The notes beneath the pieces were generated by a model. That model searched no databases. It was not told where the DNA came from and saw only the letters and a program-made list of their open reading frames with translations. Positions 44,820-53,375 of a DNA stretch of 64,000 nucleotides are shown here, one piece after another. Each line of letters starts with the position of its first letter. The stretch's first letter is position 1. The DNA is from Pseudarthrobacter sp. W1I19 (GTDB lineage Bacteria > Actinomycetota > Actinomycetes > Actinomycetales > Micrococcaceae): contig NZ_JAUSZR010000001.1 in NCBI RefSeq assembly GCF_030817835.1, positions 2,852,001 to 2,916,000 of the forward strand, read 5' to 3'. The translations under genes were made by a program, and so were the position numbers.

Positions 44820-45236
44820 ATGTTGTTTGTGCCAGGCTGGCAGGATCAACCGCAGCTCCCGGCCACGTGGCAACGGTGCGATACCGGGATCCTGCCACTG
44901 TGGTGGGAGCGGTTGTGTGCCCAGAGCGGCGAGCAGTCGGCGGCCCTCTATGCGGCCGGGCTGTTCACCGAAGACCGCCGCCGGCCGATCGCCCAGTGGT
45001 ACAACCCGGCCTTCAATGCAGCGCTCCTGGTGGCCCCCGAAACCTCTCCGGAGTGGCCCGTGCAGCGGTTCGGCATCTTCTATGCGCCGCCCGAAACAGG
45101 ATTCGTGCGTGTCCATTCCGCACCGCACGAATGGAACCCGCGCCAGCCGCGTAAGTCACCCACCGAAAAGGAGGCGTTCCTGGCCGCGATCGCGGAGGCA
45201 GAGCGCTTCCTCCAGGTGGAGATGGACTTTGTCTAA
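44820..45236 (+). CDS. Hypothetical protein
   Basis: 138 aa, soluble, rich in Trp and Pro, with no signal peptide or membrane helix. GAGATAAA precedes ATG 44820. Codon usage is normal for the genome, and a strong terminator follows immediately, supporting a real gene. I do not recognise the family. Confidence 0.75.
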   Translation: MLFVPGWQDQPQLPATWQRCDTGILPLWWERLCAQSGEQSAALYAAGLFTEDRRRPIAQWYNPAFNAALLVAPETSPEWPVQRFGIFYAPPETGFVRVHSAPHEWNPRQPRKSPTEKEAFLAAIAEAERFLQVEMDFV

Positions 45237-45240
45237 AAGA

Positions 45241-45279
45241 AAAATCCCCGTTCCTTCCAAGGGAAGGAACGGGGATTTT
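45241..45279. terminator. Strong bidirectional terminator
   Basis: An 18-bp perfect stem (45241-45258 with 45262-45279) with a 3-nt loop, ending in TTTTT on plus and TTTT on minus. It ends the hypothetical gene on plus and tRNA-Asn copy 1 on minus. Confidence 0.92.
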
Positions 45280-45286
45280 TGGTTTG

Positions 45287-45359
45287 CTCCTCCTGCTGGA
45301 CTTGAACCAGCAACCCTTCGATTAACAGTCGAATGCTCTGCCAATTGAGCTAAGGAGGA
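45287..45359 (-). tRNA. tRNA-Asn (GTT), copy 1
   Basis: 73-nt cloverleaf on the minus strand: acceptor TCCTCCT/AGGAGGA with discriminator G, D arm TTAGCTCAATTGGCAGAGC, anticodon loop CTGTTAA, T arm GCTGG-TTCAAGT-CCAGC. CCA is not encoded. Identical to copy 2 downstream on the plus-strand coordinate scale. Confidence 0.95.
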
Positions 45360-45446
45360 ATGAAGCAGGTATGACATTAGCAAAGGATCCGCACCAATGT
45401 GAAATCGGCGGTTTTGCGGGCCCGCCGTCCGCATCCGGGCATAAAA

Positions 45447-45479
45447 AATCCCCGCTCCGAAAGTCCCGGAGCGGGGATT
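45447..45479 (-). terminator. Terminator of tRNA-Asn copy 2
   Basis: 13-bp stem AATCCCCGCTCCG / CGGAGCGGGGATT (45447-45459 and 45467-45479) with a 7-nt loop, followed by TTTTTT on the minus strand. It lies 6 nt past the tRNA 3' end. Confidence 0.9.
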
Positions 45480-45484
45480 GCGCG

Positions 45485-45557
45485 CTCCTCCTGCTGGACT
45501 TGAACCAGCAACCCTTCGATTAACAGTCGAATGCTCTGCCAATTGAGCTAAGGAGGA
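45485..45557 (-). tRNA. tRNA-Asn (GTT), copy 2
   Basis: Same 73-nt sequence as copy 1, 125 nt away, in the same orientation, with its own terminator. The sequence just upstream of each copy (ATGAAGC-GGTAT on plus) is also similar, so the duplicated unit includes the promoter. Confidence 0.95.
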
Positions 45558-45635
45558 ATGAAGCGGGTATTAGCCTAGCAAACACCCGCAGTGGAAACGA
45601 AATCGAGGCCGTCCCGGACGTGTGTGGGTGCCTGC

Positions 45636-47552
45636 CTATGCGTCAGCACGCAGCGCGCGGCGTTCCATTTCGAGCATCATCAGCTCCCGGTTGAGCCGCT
45701 GGTAGGTTTCAGGGTCCGCCGACGGATCCAGCCGCTGCAGCTGCCCCATCTTGTCCGCCTTGACCCTGGTGATCTGCAGCTCGAACAGCCGTGACAGGAT
45801 GTCCCGGCAGTACTTCTGCACCGCCTCTTCGGTATTTGCCGGCAGCGGCACCACCGCCAACTCGGAGACCAGGGGCCGCAGCGGTTCCGGAACTTCGTCC
45901 ATTACGTGCTCCACCCACCGCACCGGGTCAACGGTGAGGCCCGGGCCGGTGGCACGCATGGCGTCGTGGACAGCTTGGAAGGCCGGGGTAGCGAAACGGG
46001 CGGCGGCGAAGCGGTCCCACACTCCGCCGGCCAGCAGCGCGGGTTCCTGCAGGGCCACTTCCAGCGCCTGCCGTTCCATGGAGGCCACGGGGTCCCGCGG
46101 GTCCGGCCGGTGGAAGGAGGGCACAGCGCCCGAGGCCGGTCCGGCAGCTACGCCAGGTCCGCCCGGTGGGGCCGGGCGGGAGGAAGCCCCGGGACCGACA
46201 GCGGCAGGGCCGCCCTGGTCGCCGCGCTTCACCGCGGCGGTGACCAGGCGCAGCACCTCATTGGGGTCCGGCATGCCCAGCCACCCGGTCAAGGCCTGGC
46301 AGTAGCCGGTGCGGGTGGACGCGTCACGGATGGCGGCAACCACGGGGACGGAGGCTTTCAGGCCCTGCACGCGGCCTTCCACGGTGTCCAGGTTGAACTG
46401 CTTGAGCGTAGTGCGGATAGCGAACTCGAACAGCGGCCGGCGGGACTGCACCAAGGCATGGACTGCCTCGTCGCCTTTGCTTTGGCGCAGGTCGCAGGGA
46501 TCCGCCCCGGTGGGCTCCACAGCCACGTACGTCTGGGCGGTAAACCTCTGGTCCTCTTCAAAAGCGCGCAGCGCCGCTTTCTGGCCGGCGGCGTCGCCGT
46601 CGAAGGTAAAGATGACCTCTCCCCCGGTGCCGTCGTCAGAGAGGAGCCTGCGGGCGATCTTGATGTGCTCGGTGCCGAACGCCGTTCCGCAGGTTGCCAC
46701 CGCCGTCGGAATTCCCGCCAGGTGGCACGCCATAACGTCCGTGTAGCCCTCCACCACCACCAGCTGCCGGTCCTTGGCGATGTTCCGTTTAGCGAGGTCT
46801 ATCCCGTAGAGCACCTGGGATTTCTTGTAGAGCGTGGTCTCGGGGGTGTTGAGGTATTTGGGACCTTGGTCGTCCTCGTAAAGCTTTCTGGCGCCGAAGC
46901 CGATGGTGTCCCCCGCGATGTCCCGGATGGGCCAGATCAGGCGGCCGCGGAAACGGTCGTAGATGCCCCGGTTTCCCTCGGAGAACATCCCGGTGAGCTT
47001 GAGCTCGCCATCGGTGAAACCCCGGTTGCGGAGGTGCTTGAGCAGCGCGTCCCAGCCCTGCGGCGCATAGCCTACGCCGAACTGCTCGGCGGCGGCACGA
47101 TCGAATCCGCGGCCGTGCAGGAACGTCCTCGCCTCCGCGGCCCCGGGCGTCAGCAGTTGAGACTGGAAGAACTCGTCGGCGATTTTGTGGGCGTCCAGCA
47201 GACGCTGCCGGCGGCCCACTTCCTCGCGGTTGGGGCCGGTGCCGCCGTCCTCATAACGCAGCTCGTAGCCGATCCTGGCGGCGAGCTTCTCCACGGCTTC
47301 CTGGAAGGAGCTGTGGTCCTGCTTCTGCACAAACGCGATAACGTCGCCATCCTCGCCGCAGCCGAAGCAGTGGTAGCGGCCTACCTGCGGGCGGACGGTG
47401 AAGGAAGGCGAGCGTTCGTCGTGGAAGGGGCACAGCCCCTTGAAGGTACCCAGGCCGGCGCCCTTGAGCGTGACGTAGCCGTCAACCACTTCCTTGATGT
47501 CCGTGCGCTGGCGTACTTCGTCGATATCTTCACGTTTGATCAGCCCAGCCAC
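45636..47552 (-). CDS. dnaG: DNA primase
   Basis: 638 aa. CHC2 zinc-binding domain at about 38-63 (GLCPFHDERSPSF ... YHCFGCGEDGDVIAFV). Toprim core (about 265-360): VVVEGYTDVMACHLAGI with the Glu, and TFDGDAAGQKAALRAF with the DxD. C-terminal DnaB-binding domain (about 490-638) after a Gly/Pro-rich linker. It makes RNA primers for replication. Followed by dgt on the same strand with a 52-nt gap, a common actinobacterial order. Confidence 0.97.
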   Translation of the reverse strand: MAGLIKREDIDEVRQRTDIKEVVDGYVTLKGAGLGTFKGLCPFHDERSPSFTVRPQVGRYHCFGCGEDGDVIAFVQKQDHSSFQEAVEKLAARIGYELRYEDGGTGPNREEVGRRQRLLDAHKIADEFFQSQLLTPGAAEARTFLHGRGFDRAAAEQFGVGYAPQGWDALLKHLRNRGFTDGELKLTGMFSEGNRGIYDRFRGRLIWPIRDIAGDTIGFGARKLYEDDQGPKYLNTPETTLYKKSQVLYGIDLAKRNIAKDRQLVVVEGYTDVMACHLAGIPTAVATCGTAFGTEHIKIARRLLSDDGTGGEVIFTFDGDAAGQKAALRAFEEDQRFTAQTYVAVEPTGADPCDLRQSKGDEAVHALVQSRRPLFEFAIRTTLKQFNLDTVEGRVQGLKASVPVVAAIRDASTRTGYCQALTGWLGMPDPNEVLRLVTAAVKRGDQGGPAAVGPGASSRPAPPGGPGVAAGPASGAVPSFHRPDPRDPVASMERQALEVALQEPALLAGGVWDRFAAARFATPAFQAVHDAMRATGPGLTVDPVRWVEHVMDEVPEPLRPLVSELAVVPLPANTEEAVQKYCRDILSRLFELQITRVKADKMGQLQRLDPSADPETYQRLNRELMMLEMERRALRADA

Positions 47553-47604
47553 AGAGCAATCCTAGCCCCGGGGTACGACGACGACTGGAACCCTGTGGCG
47601 ACCC

Positions 47605-48894
47605 TCACCACAGCGACGGCAGGCTCCCTACCAGGCGTTCGTACATTGCCAGTGCCGATCCGTCGGTGAGTGAGGCCACCTGGTCGATGACCACGCGAAG
47701 GCGCGCTCCGTCGTCGGGCGCGTCCCGCCAGTCCGCGGCGAACATCGGCTCGAGGTGGCGGTCCCCGGTGGCGCTCAGGGCCGTCACCAGGGCGTGGAGC
47801 ACCTCGCGCTGGCGCTCGTAGATGGGCTGGCGGTGCTCGGTGGTCATCACGAAGGTGGTGGCCAGGCCCTTCATCACGGCGATCTCCATGACCGTCTCGT
47901 CCGGCACCATGAGCTGGGCGTTGTACCGGGTCAGGTTCTCCGGACCGTACACGGCGCGGGTGGTCTCCAGGGCGCTCTGGCAGAACCGGCCGATCAGCTG
48001 GCTGGTCATGTTTTTCAGGGCGGCCATGGACTTGCGGCTGCCGTCCGCTTCCCGCACCCACACATCAGTAGCCTCAAGCCGGGCCAGGGCGGCGTCGATC
48101 GCGGCGGGATCGTTGTGCGGCAGGTACCACTGCTTGGCGTAGCCCACCACCCGGGCGCGGTGGTCCGGGTTGTCCATCCAGCGGAGCTGGAAGTGGCCGG
48201 CGACGATGGCGTCCTCAACGTCGTGCACGGAATAGGAGATGTCATCGGCCAGGTCCATCACCTGGGCTTCCAGGCAGGACCGGCGCTCGGGGGCGCCTTC
48301 CCGGATCCAGTTGAAGATGGGGAGGTCATCCTCATAGGCGCCGAACTTGCTGGTTCGCTGGCCGTGGATCACAGGTGCTTCCAGCGCGGACCACGGATAC
48401 TTCGACGCGGCGTCCAGGCTTGCCCTGGTCAGGTTGAGTCCGGCGGGCTGGCCGTCAGGGGCCAGGACCTTGGGTTCGAGCCGGGTCAGGAGGCGCAGTG
48501 TCTGGGCGTTGCCTTCGAAACCGCCGATGGCATGCGCCACCTCGTTCAGCGCCGATTCCCCGTTGTGCCCGAACGGCGGGTGACCGAGGTCGTGGCTGAG
48601 GCAGGCGGTGTCCACAACATCGGGGTCGCAGCCCAGGGCCCGGCCCAGCTCGCGGCCCACCTGGGCCACCTCGAGGCTGTGCGTGAGCCGTGTCCGGACG
48701 AAGTCGTCAGTGTCCGGTGCCACCACCTGCGTCTTGGCACCGAGCCTGCGCAGCGCGGAGGAATGCAGCACCCGGGCGCGGTCCCGCTCAAAGTCCGAGC
48801 GGTAAACATTCTTGGGCGGTTCCTCCACCCAGCGGGCGGAGTCGTGGGTGTCGTAGCCGGGCAGGACGGGCGCGGCGGTCCGGGTCTCAGCCAC
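47605..48894 (-). CDS. dgt: Deoxyguanosinetriphosphate triphosphohydrolase-like protein
   Basis: 429 aa HD-domain hydrolase. The metal site is seen as RTRLTHSLEVAQVGRELGRAL and ACLSHDLGHPPFGHNGESAL (HD); the partner Asp is in AQVMDLADDISYSVHDVEDAI. It splits dNTPs to nucleosides and triphosphate, shaping dNTP pools. Its start overlaps the dusB stop by 8 nt. Confidence 0.94.
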   Translation of the reverse strand: MAETRTAAPVLPGYDTHDSARWVEEPPKNVYRSDFERDRARVLHSSALRRLGAKTQVVAPDTDDFVRTRLTHSLEVAQVGRELGRALGCDPDVVDTACLSHDLGHPPFGHNGESALNEVAHAIGGFEGNAQTLRLLTRLEPKVLAPDGQPAGLNLTRASLDAASKYPWSALEAPVIHGQRTSKFGAYEDDLPIFNWIREGAPERRSCLEAQVMDLADDISYSVHDVEDAIVAGHFQLRWMDNPDHRARVVGYAKQWYLPHNDPAAIDAALARLEATDVWVREADGSRKSMAALKNMTSQLIGRFCQSALETTRAVYGPENLTRYNAQLMVPDETVMEIAVMKGLATTFVMTTEHRQPIYERQREVLHALVTALSATGDRHLEPMFAADWRDAPDDGARLRVVIDQVASLTDGSALAMYERLVGSLPSLW

Positions 48895-50066
48895 CGGAAA
48901 CGTCCAGTTCAGCGGCTGAGATGTCGGCGGACTGCGCCGCGTTCAGCGCGCGGGACTCCAGCCAGTCCTTGGGCAGCGCCGGCCTCTTGGGTGAGCCGGC
49001 GCGGCCGCGCGGACCTTCTGCGTCAACGCCCGGGTACGGGGAGTCGAGGTCCAGTTCTGCGAGGGTGTCCCGCAGGACCTCAAGGCTGGTCACCAGGGCC
49101 AGGCGGGTGCGCAGTTCCCCGCCCACCACATAGCCCTTGAAGTACCAGGCGATGTGCTTGCGGATCTCACGCAGCGCCTTGCCCTCGTCACCGAAGGTCT
49201 CCACCATCAGTTCCGCGTGCCGGTAGACGCCCTCGGCCACCTGGCGCAGGTTGGGCCGGAAGCGGGTGTCGCTGCCTTCGAAGGCGGCCTGGAGGTCGCC
49301 GAACAGCCAGGGCCTGCCCTGGCAGCCGCGGCCCACCACCACGCCGTCAACCCCCGTTTCGCGGACCATGCGAACCGCGTCCTCGGCGGACCAGATGTCG
49401 CCGTTGCCCAGCACCGGAATGTCGGGCAGGGCTTCGCGCAGGCGGGCGATGGCCGACCAGTCGGCCTGGCCCGAGTAGAACTGGGCGGCGGTCCTGCCGT
49501 GGAAGGGCGACGGCGGCCACACCGGAATCGCGGGCGATGCGGCCGGCGTCGAGGTACGTGAGGTGGTCGTCGTCGATGCCCTTGCGCATCTTGATGGTCA
49601 GCGGGACGTTGCCTTTGGACGCTTCCTTGACGGCAGTCTGCACGATGGAGGTGAAGAGGTCGATCTTCCAGGGCAGGGCGGAGCCGCCGCCGCGGCGGGT
49701 CACCTTGGGGACGGGGCAACCGAAGTTGAGGTCGATGTGGTCCGCGCGGTCTTCCTCGACGAGCATCCGCACGGCAGCGCCCACGGTGCCGGGGTCCACA
49801 CCGTAGAGCTGGACGGAGCGGACCTTTTCGTCGTCGTCGTGCGAGATGATGCGCAGGGATTCGGGGGTGCGCTCCACGAGGGCGCGAGAGGTGACCATCT
49901 CCGCCACGTACATTCCGCCGCCGTATTCGCGGCACAACCGGCGGAACGCCGAGTTGGTGATGCCGGCCATCGGCGCCAGGATCACCGGGGTGTGCACGGT
50001 GATGGGGCCCAGCTTCAGGGGCGGGAGTTCCAGCTTGGGGGCGGGAGGAGTTGCTGTAACAGTCAC
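48887..50066 (-). pseudogene. dusB: tRNA-dihydrouridine synthase, interrupted by a one-base frameshift
   Basis: Frame 1 (from ATG 50066) encodes the N-terminal half with PVILAPMAGITNSAFRRLC, the catalytic Cys in LNFGCPVPKVTRRGGGSAL and TIKMRKGIDDDH. After DSGVAAVAL the frame is lost. Frame 2 resumes exactly at HGRTAAQFYSGQADWSAIARLR and runs through LGNGDIWSAEDAVRM and GVDGVVVGRGCQGRPW to the stop at 48887. Removing one C of the CC pair (GG on plus at 49501-49502) restores one frame. DusB reduces uridines in tRNA with FMN and is usually non-essential. Either a true pseudogene or a base-calling error. Confidence 0.85.
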
Positions 50067-50126
50067 CTGTCCATTGTTGCAAAGCCGGGCAAATCGTGGA
50101 TTGTCGGTGGTACTTCGGGCCCTCTG

Positions 50127-51587
50127 TCAGTCCCGCTCGGCGGCCCTGCGGCCCCGGCGGGTCTGGAAGGCTGCGGCTGCGAGCGTACCGGTGTCGGTGA
50201 CATCGTCAGGGTTGACGGCGGGCTGCGCTGTCGCGGGCGTGGCTGTGAGTTCGGCACCTAACGGCCGGTCGCCGTCGTTCGCCGTACGTGTGCCGGACAC
50301 CGCCACACCGGGCGAGCCCGTAGCCTTCACCACCAGCACCGCGATCAGAGTGGTGACCGGGATGGCCAGGACCAGTCCGATGGAACCCACCAGGGTGCGG
50401 ATGACCTCTTCGGACAGTTCGGCGCTGGTGAGCGTGTCTGCGAGCGGACGGTCGTAGAGCATCACAATGATGAGGATCGGCAGGGCGGCGCCGGCATAGG
50501 CGAACGCAATGGTGTACACGGTGGAAGCGATGTGGTCGCGGCCGATCCTCATGGCTGAGGTGAACAGCTTCCGGGCGCTGCTCTGCGGCGCAAGTTCGTA
50601 CAGTTCCCAGACGGCCGAGGACTGTGTGATGGTCACGTCGTTAAGGACACCCAGTCCGGAGATGATGAGCCCGCACAGGATCACCCCCGAGATGGAGATA
50701 TTGGCCGAAGTGTTCATCAGGGTGGTGGCGTCATGGTTGCCCACTCCCGCGAGGTTGGCAGCACCGGTGGCCCACGCGGCCAGCAGAGCCGTGATTGCCA
50801 GGCCGAAGATGGTGCCCAGGAGTGCCGTGGAGGTGCGCGCGGAGAACCCGTGGGCGAAGTACAGGACCCCGATCATAATCACCGTGGATCCCACCAGTGC
50901 CAGCAGCAGCGGCGGCTTACCTTCCACCAGGCCCGGCAGCATAAAGCTGGCCAGCACAAAGTAGGCGCCGACCAGTCCGATCAGGGCACGCAGGCCGCGC
51001 CACCGCGCGACGGCGATCACCACCGCCGCGTACAGCAGCGCGAGCAGGACGATCGGGAGGGTCCGGACGAAGTCCACGAAGATATAGGCGGGCGAACCCT
51101 GCGAGGCGGAGGCACCCTGCGCGTTGGACAAGTTCAGGTAGCGGATCTGGTCGCCGGGCTTGACGCCGTGAGACTTGGCGACGTCCGGGTTGATGACCAC
51201 CTTCACCGGACTTCCGCCTTTGTCCGGTTCGGTGAAGGCAAACGTGCAGTCGGACCCTTGTCCTTGTTGGGCTTGTCCCTGCTGGGCCTGTCCTTGCTGA
51301 GCCTGGCCCTGGTTCTGTTGGCTGACGCCCTGCATGCAGTTCTCGACCGCCACGCTCTGGATGGTTCCCGTGTCGAAGGTGACGCCCGGGGCCGCCGAAT
51401 AAGGGTTGGCCAGGGAAACGCCTTCTTTGCTTCCCGAGGGCCACAGCATCGCCATGCCGGCAAGGGTCAGCAGGGTCAGTGGGATCAGCACTGCGGCCAG
51501 GATCCGGTTTGCCCGCCGCCTGGCGGCAATCGCCTCTGGTGTCGGCTCCGAATGGTCTGTAGAAGCGTGGGAGTGTCCGGACCCCAT
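50127..51587 (-). CDS. YibE/F family membrane protein
   Basis: 486 aa. One N-terminal helix (about 28-50), an external domain of about 120 residues carrying a Q-G-Q-A-Q repeat (15-bp DNA units at about 51258-51318), then seven or so helices (about 175-430), among them IFVDFVRTLPIVLLALLYAAVVIAVARWRG and SGVILCGLIISGLGVLNDVTITQSSAVWEL, the family core. C-terminal disordered tail. Transport role suggested for the family, unproven. Confidence 0.88.
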   Translation of the reverse strand: MGSGHSHASTDHSEPTPEAIAARRRANRILAAVLIPLTLLTLAGMAMLWPSGSKEGVSLANPYSAAPGVTFDTGTIQSVAVENCMQGVSQQNQGQAQQGQAQQGQAQQGQGSDCTFAFTEPDKGGSPVKVVINPDVAKSHGVKPGDQIRYLNLSNAQGASASQGSPAYIFVDFVRTLPIVLLALLYAAVVIAVARWRGLRALIGLVGAYFVLASFMLPGLVEGKPPLLLALVGSTVIMIGVLYFAHGFSARTSTALLGTIFGLAITALLAAWATGAANLAGVGNHDATTLMNTSANISISGVILCGLIISGLGVLNDVTITQSSAVWELYELAPQSSARKLFTSAMRIGRDHIASTVYTIAFAYAGAALPILIIVMLYDRPLADTLTSAELSEEVIRTLVGSIGLVLAIPVTTLIAVLVVKATGSPGVAVSGTRTANDGDRPLGAELTATPATAQPAVNPDDVTDTGTLAAAAFQTRRGRRAAERD

Positions 51588-51671
51588 CAGCAGTAGAACC
51601 TCATACGTTGAACTCTACGTCCGGCACCATAGGGTTGATAAATGGATCGGCAGAACTGGGAGGAACCGGGC

Positions 51672-52430
51672 ATGGCCAACCGCAGGAATGAGGAAAATGG
51701 CAGCCTGAACGCGGCTGGAGCCGCCGCGGGAATGCTGCACCAGCCCGTGCTCAGCGTGCTGCCGTCGTCGGGTCCCACCCGGGGCATTGCCCTGGTGCTG
51801 CACGGCGGAAAGTCCCGCAGCCGCGAGCCGGTGGAGGCCCGGCACCTGAGTCCAGCCCGGATGGTCCCCTTTGCCAGGCACCTCCACCGGGCGGGCCGGA
51901 AGCATGGGCTTTCCGTGTGGTCCTTGCGCAACAGCGTGCGGGGCTGGAACGGGGAGGACATGACGCCCCTGCAGGACGCCCGCTGGGCCCTTAAGCAGAT
52001 AAGCACGCAGCATCCGGACGTCCCGGTGTTCCTGGTGGGCCATTCGATGGGCGGGCTGACGGCGGTCTGCGCCGCGGACCACCCCCAGGTTGCAGCCGTG
52101 GTGGCCCTGGCCCCGTGGCTCAGCCCCGGAACGCCGGTCTCCGCAGTAGCGGCCAAGAAGGTGCTGATTGTCCACGGGACGTTCGATCGGTGGACCAGCC
52201 CGTCGGCGTCGCTCGCGTTTGCCCGGCGGGCGGCGGCCGGTGCCGCCTCGATGCAGTACGTGGCGCTGAAGGGTGCCGGGCACTTTATGCTCCGCAAGAT
52301 CAGGCTGTGGCACACGCTCTCCACCGGGTTTGTGCTGAAGGCCTTCAACGAAGCGGCGGGGACGGGTGTGGCCCTGCCGCGGGGATTCAACCAGCTGCTG
52401 CCGGAATCGTCCGTGCAGGTGACCCTCTAA
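51672..52430 (+). CDS. Alpha/beta hydrolase
   Basis: 252 aa from ATG 51672, which has GGAGGAA seven nt upstream; an earlier in-frame ATG at 51642 lacks one. Nucleophile elbow GHSMGG (Ser), Asp in VHGTFDRWTSP, His in GAGHFMLRK: a complete catalytic triad. Oxyanion HGG loop near IALVLHGGKSRSREP. The closest types are serine aminopeptidase/lysophospholipase-like hydrolases. It precedes a PlsC acyltransferase by 45 nt, which suggests lipid turnover. Confidence 0.85.
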   Translation: MANRRNEENGSLNAAGAAAGMLHQPVLSVLPSSGPTRGIALVLHGGKSRSREPVEARHLSPARMVPFARHLHRAGRKHGLSVWSLRNSVRGWNGEDMTPLQDARWALKQISTQHPDVPVFLVGHSMGGLTAVCAADHPQVAAVVALAPWLSPGTPVSAVAAKKVLIVHGTFDRWTSPSASLAFARRAAAGAASMQYVALKGAGHFMLRKIRLWHTLSTGFVLKAFNEAAGTGVALPRGFNQLLPESSVQVTL

Positions 52431-52475
52431 GCACCAAATCCTGCCTGCACTGGCGTCACGAACGAAAGGAACGCT

Positions 52476-53300
52476 ATGCCCTGGCGCCCCCGGCCGAGTG
52501 ACCGTTTCTACCGGCTGATTGTCCGCCTGGGCCTGTTCCTCCGGTGGGGTTTCCAGATCAGGATTCTTGCCAGCGGCGTGGAGCAACTGCCGGCACCCGG
52601 GCCGCGGCAAGGGATCGCCCCGGCCGTGACGCCCGGCAGCGGTGCGGTCTTTGCCATCACGCACTTCGGCTACCTGGATTTCGCCCCGGTGGAACTCATC
52701 CTGTGGAAGCATGCGCATGCCCAGCTGCGTTTCTTGATCCATCAGGGCGCGGCCGACCACTGGCTCGCCGGCCCGGCCATCAGTGCCACCAGCAGCGTGG
52801 TGGTGGGATACGCGGAACGCGCCGGCGCCCTTGACGAGGCCGTGGCCAAGCTGCGGAGCGGCGAACACCTGGCAGTCTTCCCGGAGGCCGGCGTGAGCCG
52901 GAGCTTCAAGGTCCGGGAATGCAAAACCGGCGCTGTCAGAATGGCTGCGGAAGCCGGTGTCCCTGTTATTCCGGTCTCCGTGTGGGGCGCCCACCGCCTG
53001 CTGACGAGGGGTCATGGGTCGTCACTGCAGTCAGCCTGGCGTGCGCCGGTCCGTGTCCATGTGGGTGAGCCGTTGCAGGTGGGACCTGACGTTGACGCCG
53101 AAGCGGCCACGGCTGAACTGCGCGCCCGGCTGCAGGCGGGGATCGATGCGTGCATCGCGGACTTTCCCCTGCCTGTCCCGCCGGGCGCATGGTGGATGCC
53201 CGCCGACCTGGGCGGCGGGGCCCCGACCGAAGCCGAGCGGCAATTGCTGGACGCTGAGGACGTGCTGACGCGCCGCCGTCGTACTTCCCGCAGAAAGTAG
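52476..53300 (+). CDS. 1-acylglycerol-3-phosphate acyltransferase-like protein (PlsC family)
   Basis: 274 aa. Acyltransferase block I H-x4-D is THFGYLDF, block III FPEAGVSRSFK and block IV VPVIPVSVWG. An N-terminal hydrophobic segment (about 14-30) anchors it to the membrane. It esterifies an acyl group to a lysophospholipid or a related alcohol. Probably co-transcribed with the hydrolase before it. A 20-bp perfect inverted repeat follows its stop. Confidence 0.9.
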   Translation: MPWRPRPSDRFYRLIVRLGLFLRWGFQIRILASGVEQLPAPGPRQGIAPAVTPGSGAVFAITHFGYLDFAPVELILWKHAHAQLRFLIHQGAADHWLAGPAISATSSVVVGYAERAGALDEAVAKLRSGEHLAVFPEAGVSRSFKVRECKTGAVRMAAEAGVPVIPVSVWGAHRLLTRGHGSSLQSAWRAPVRVHVGEPLQVGPDVDAEAATAELRARLQAGIDACIADFPLPVPPGAWWMPADLGGGAPTEAERQLLDAEDVLTRRRRTSRRK

Positions 53301-53308
53301 CCCAAGTA

Positions 53309-53357
53309 AGTAGCGCCAAGTGTCGTTTTGGGCGGTCAAACGACACTTGGCGCTACT
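53309..53357. repeat. 49-bp palindromic element, arms of 20 bp
   Basis: Arms 53309-53328 and 53338-53357 are exact complements around a 9-nt loop; the arm includes GCGCCAAGTGTCGTTT. It sits between two convergent genes and may end both transcripts. The arm matches a palindrome that I remember as recurring between Arthrobacter genes, so it may be a REP-like family rather than a one-off terminator. Confidence 0.85.
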
Positions 53358-53375
53358 CAGTTGCGGCCGCGCTGC

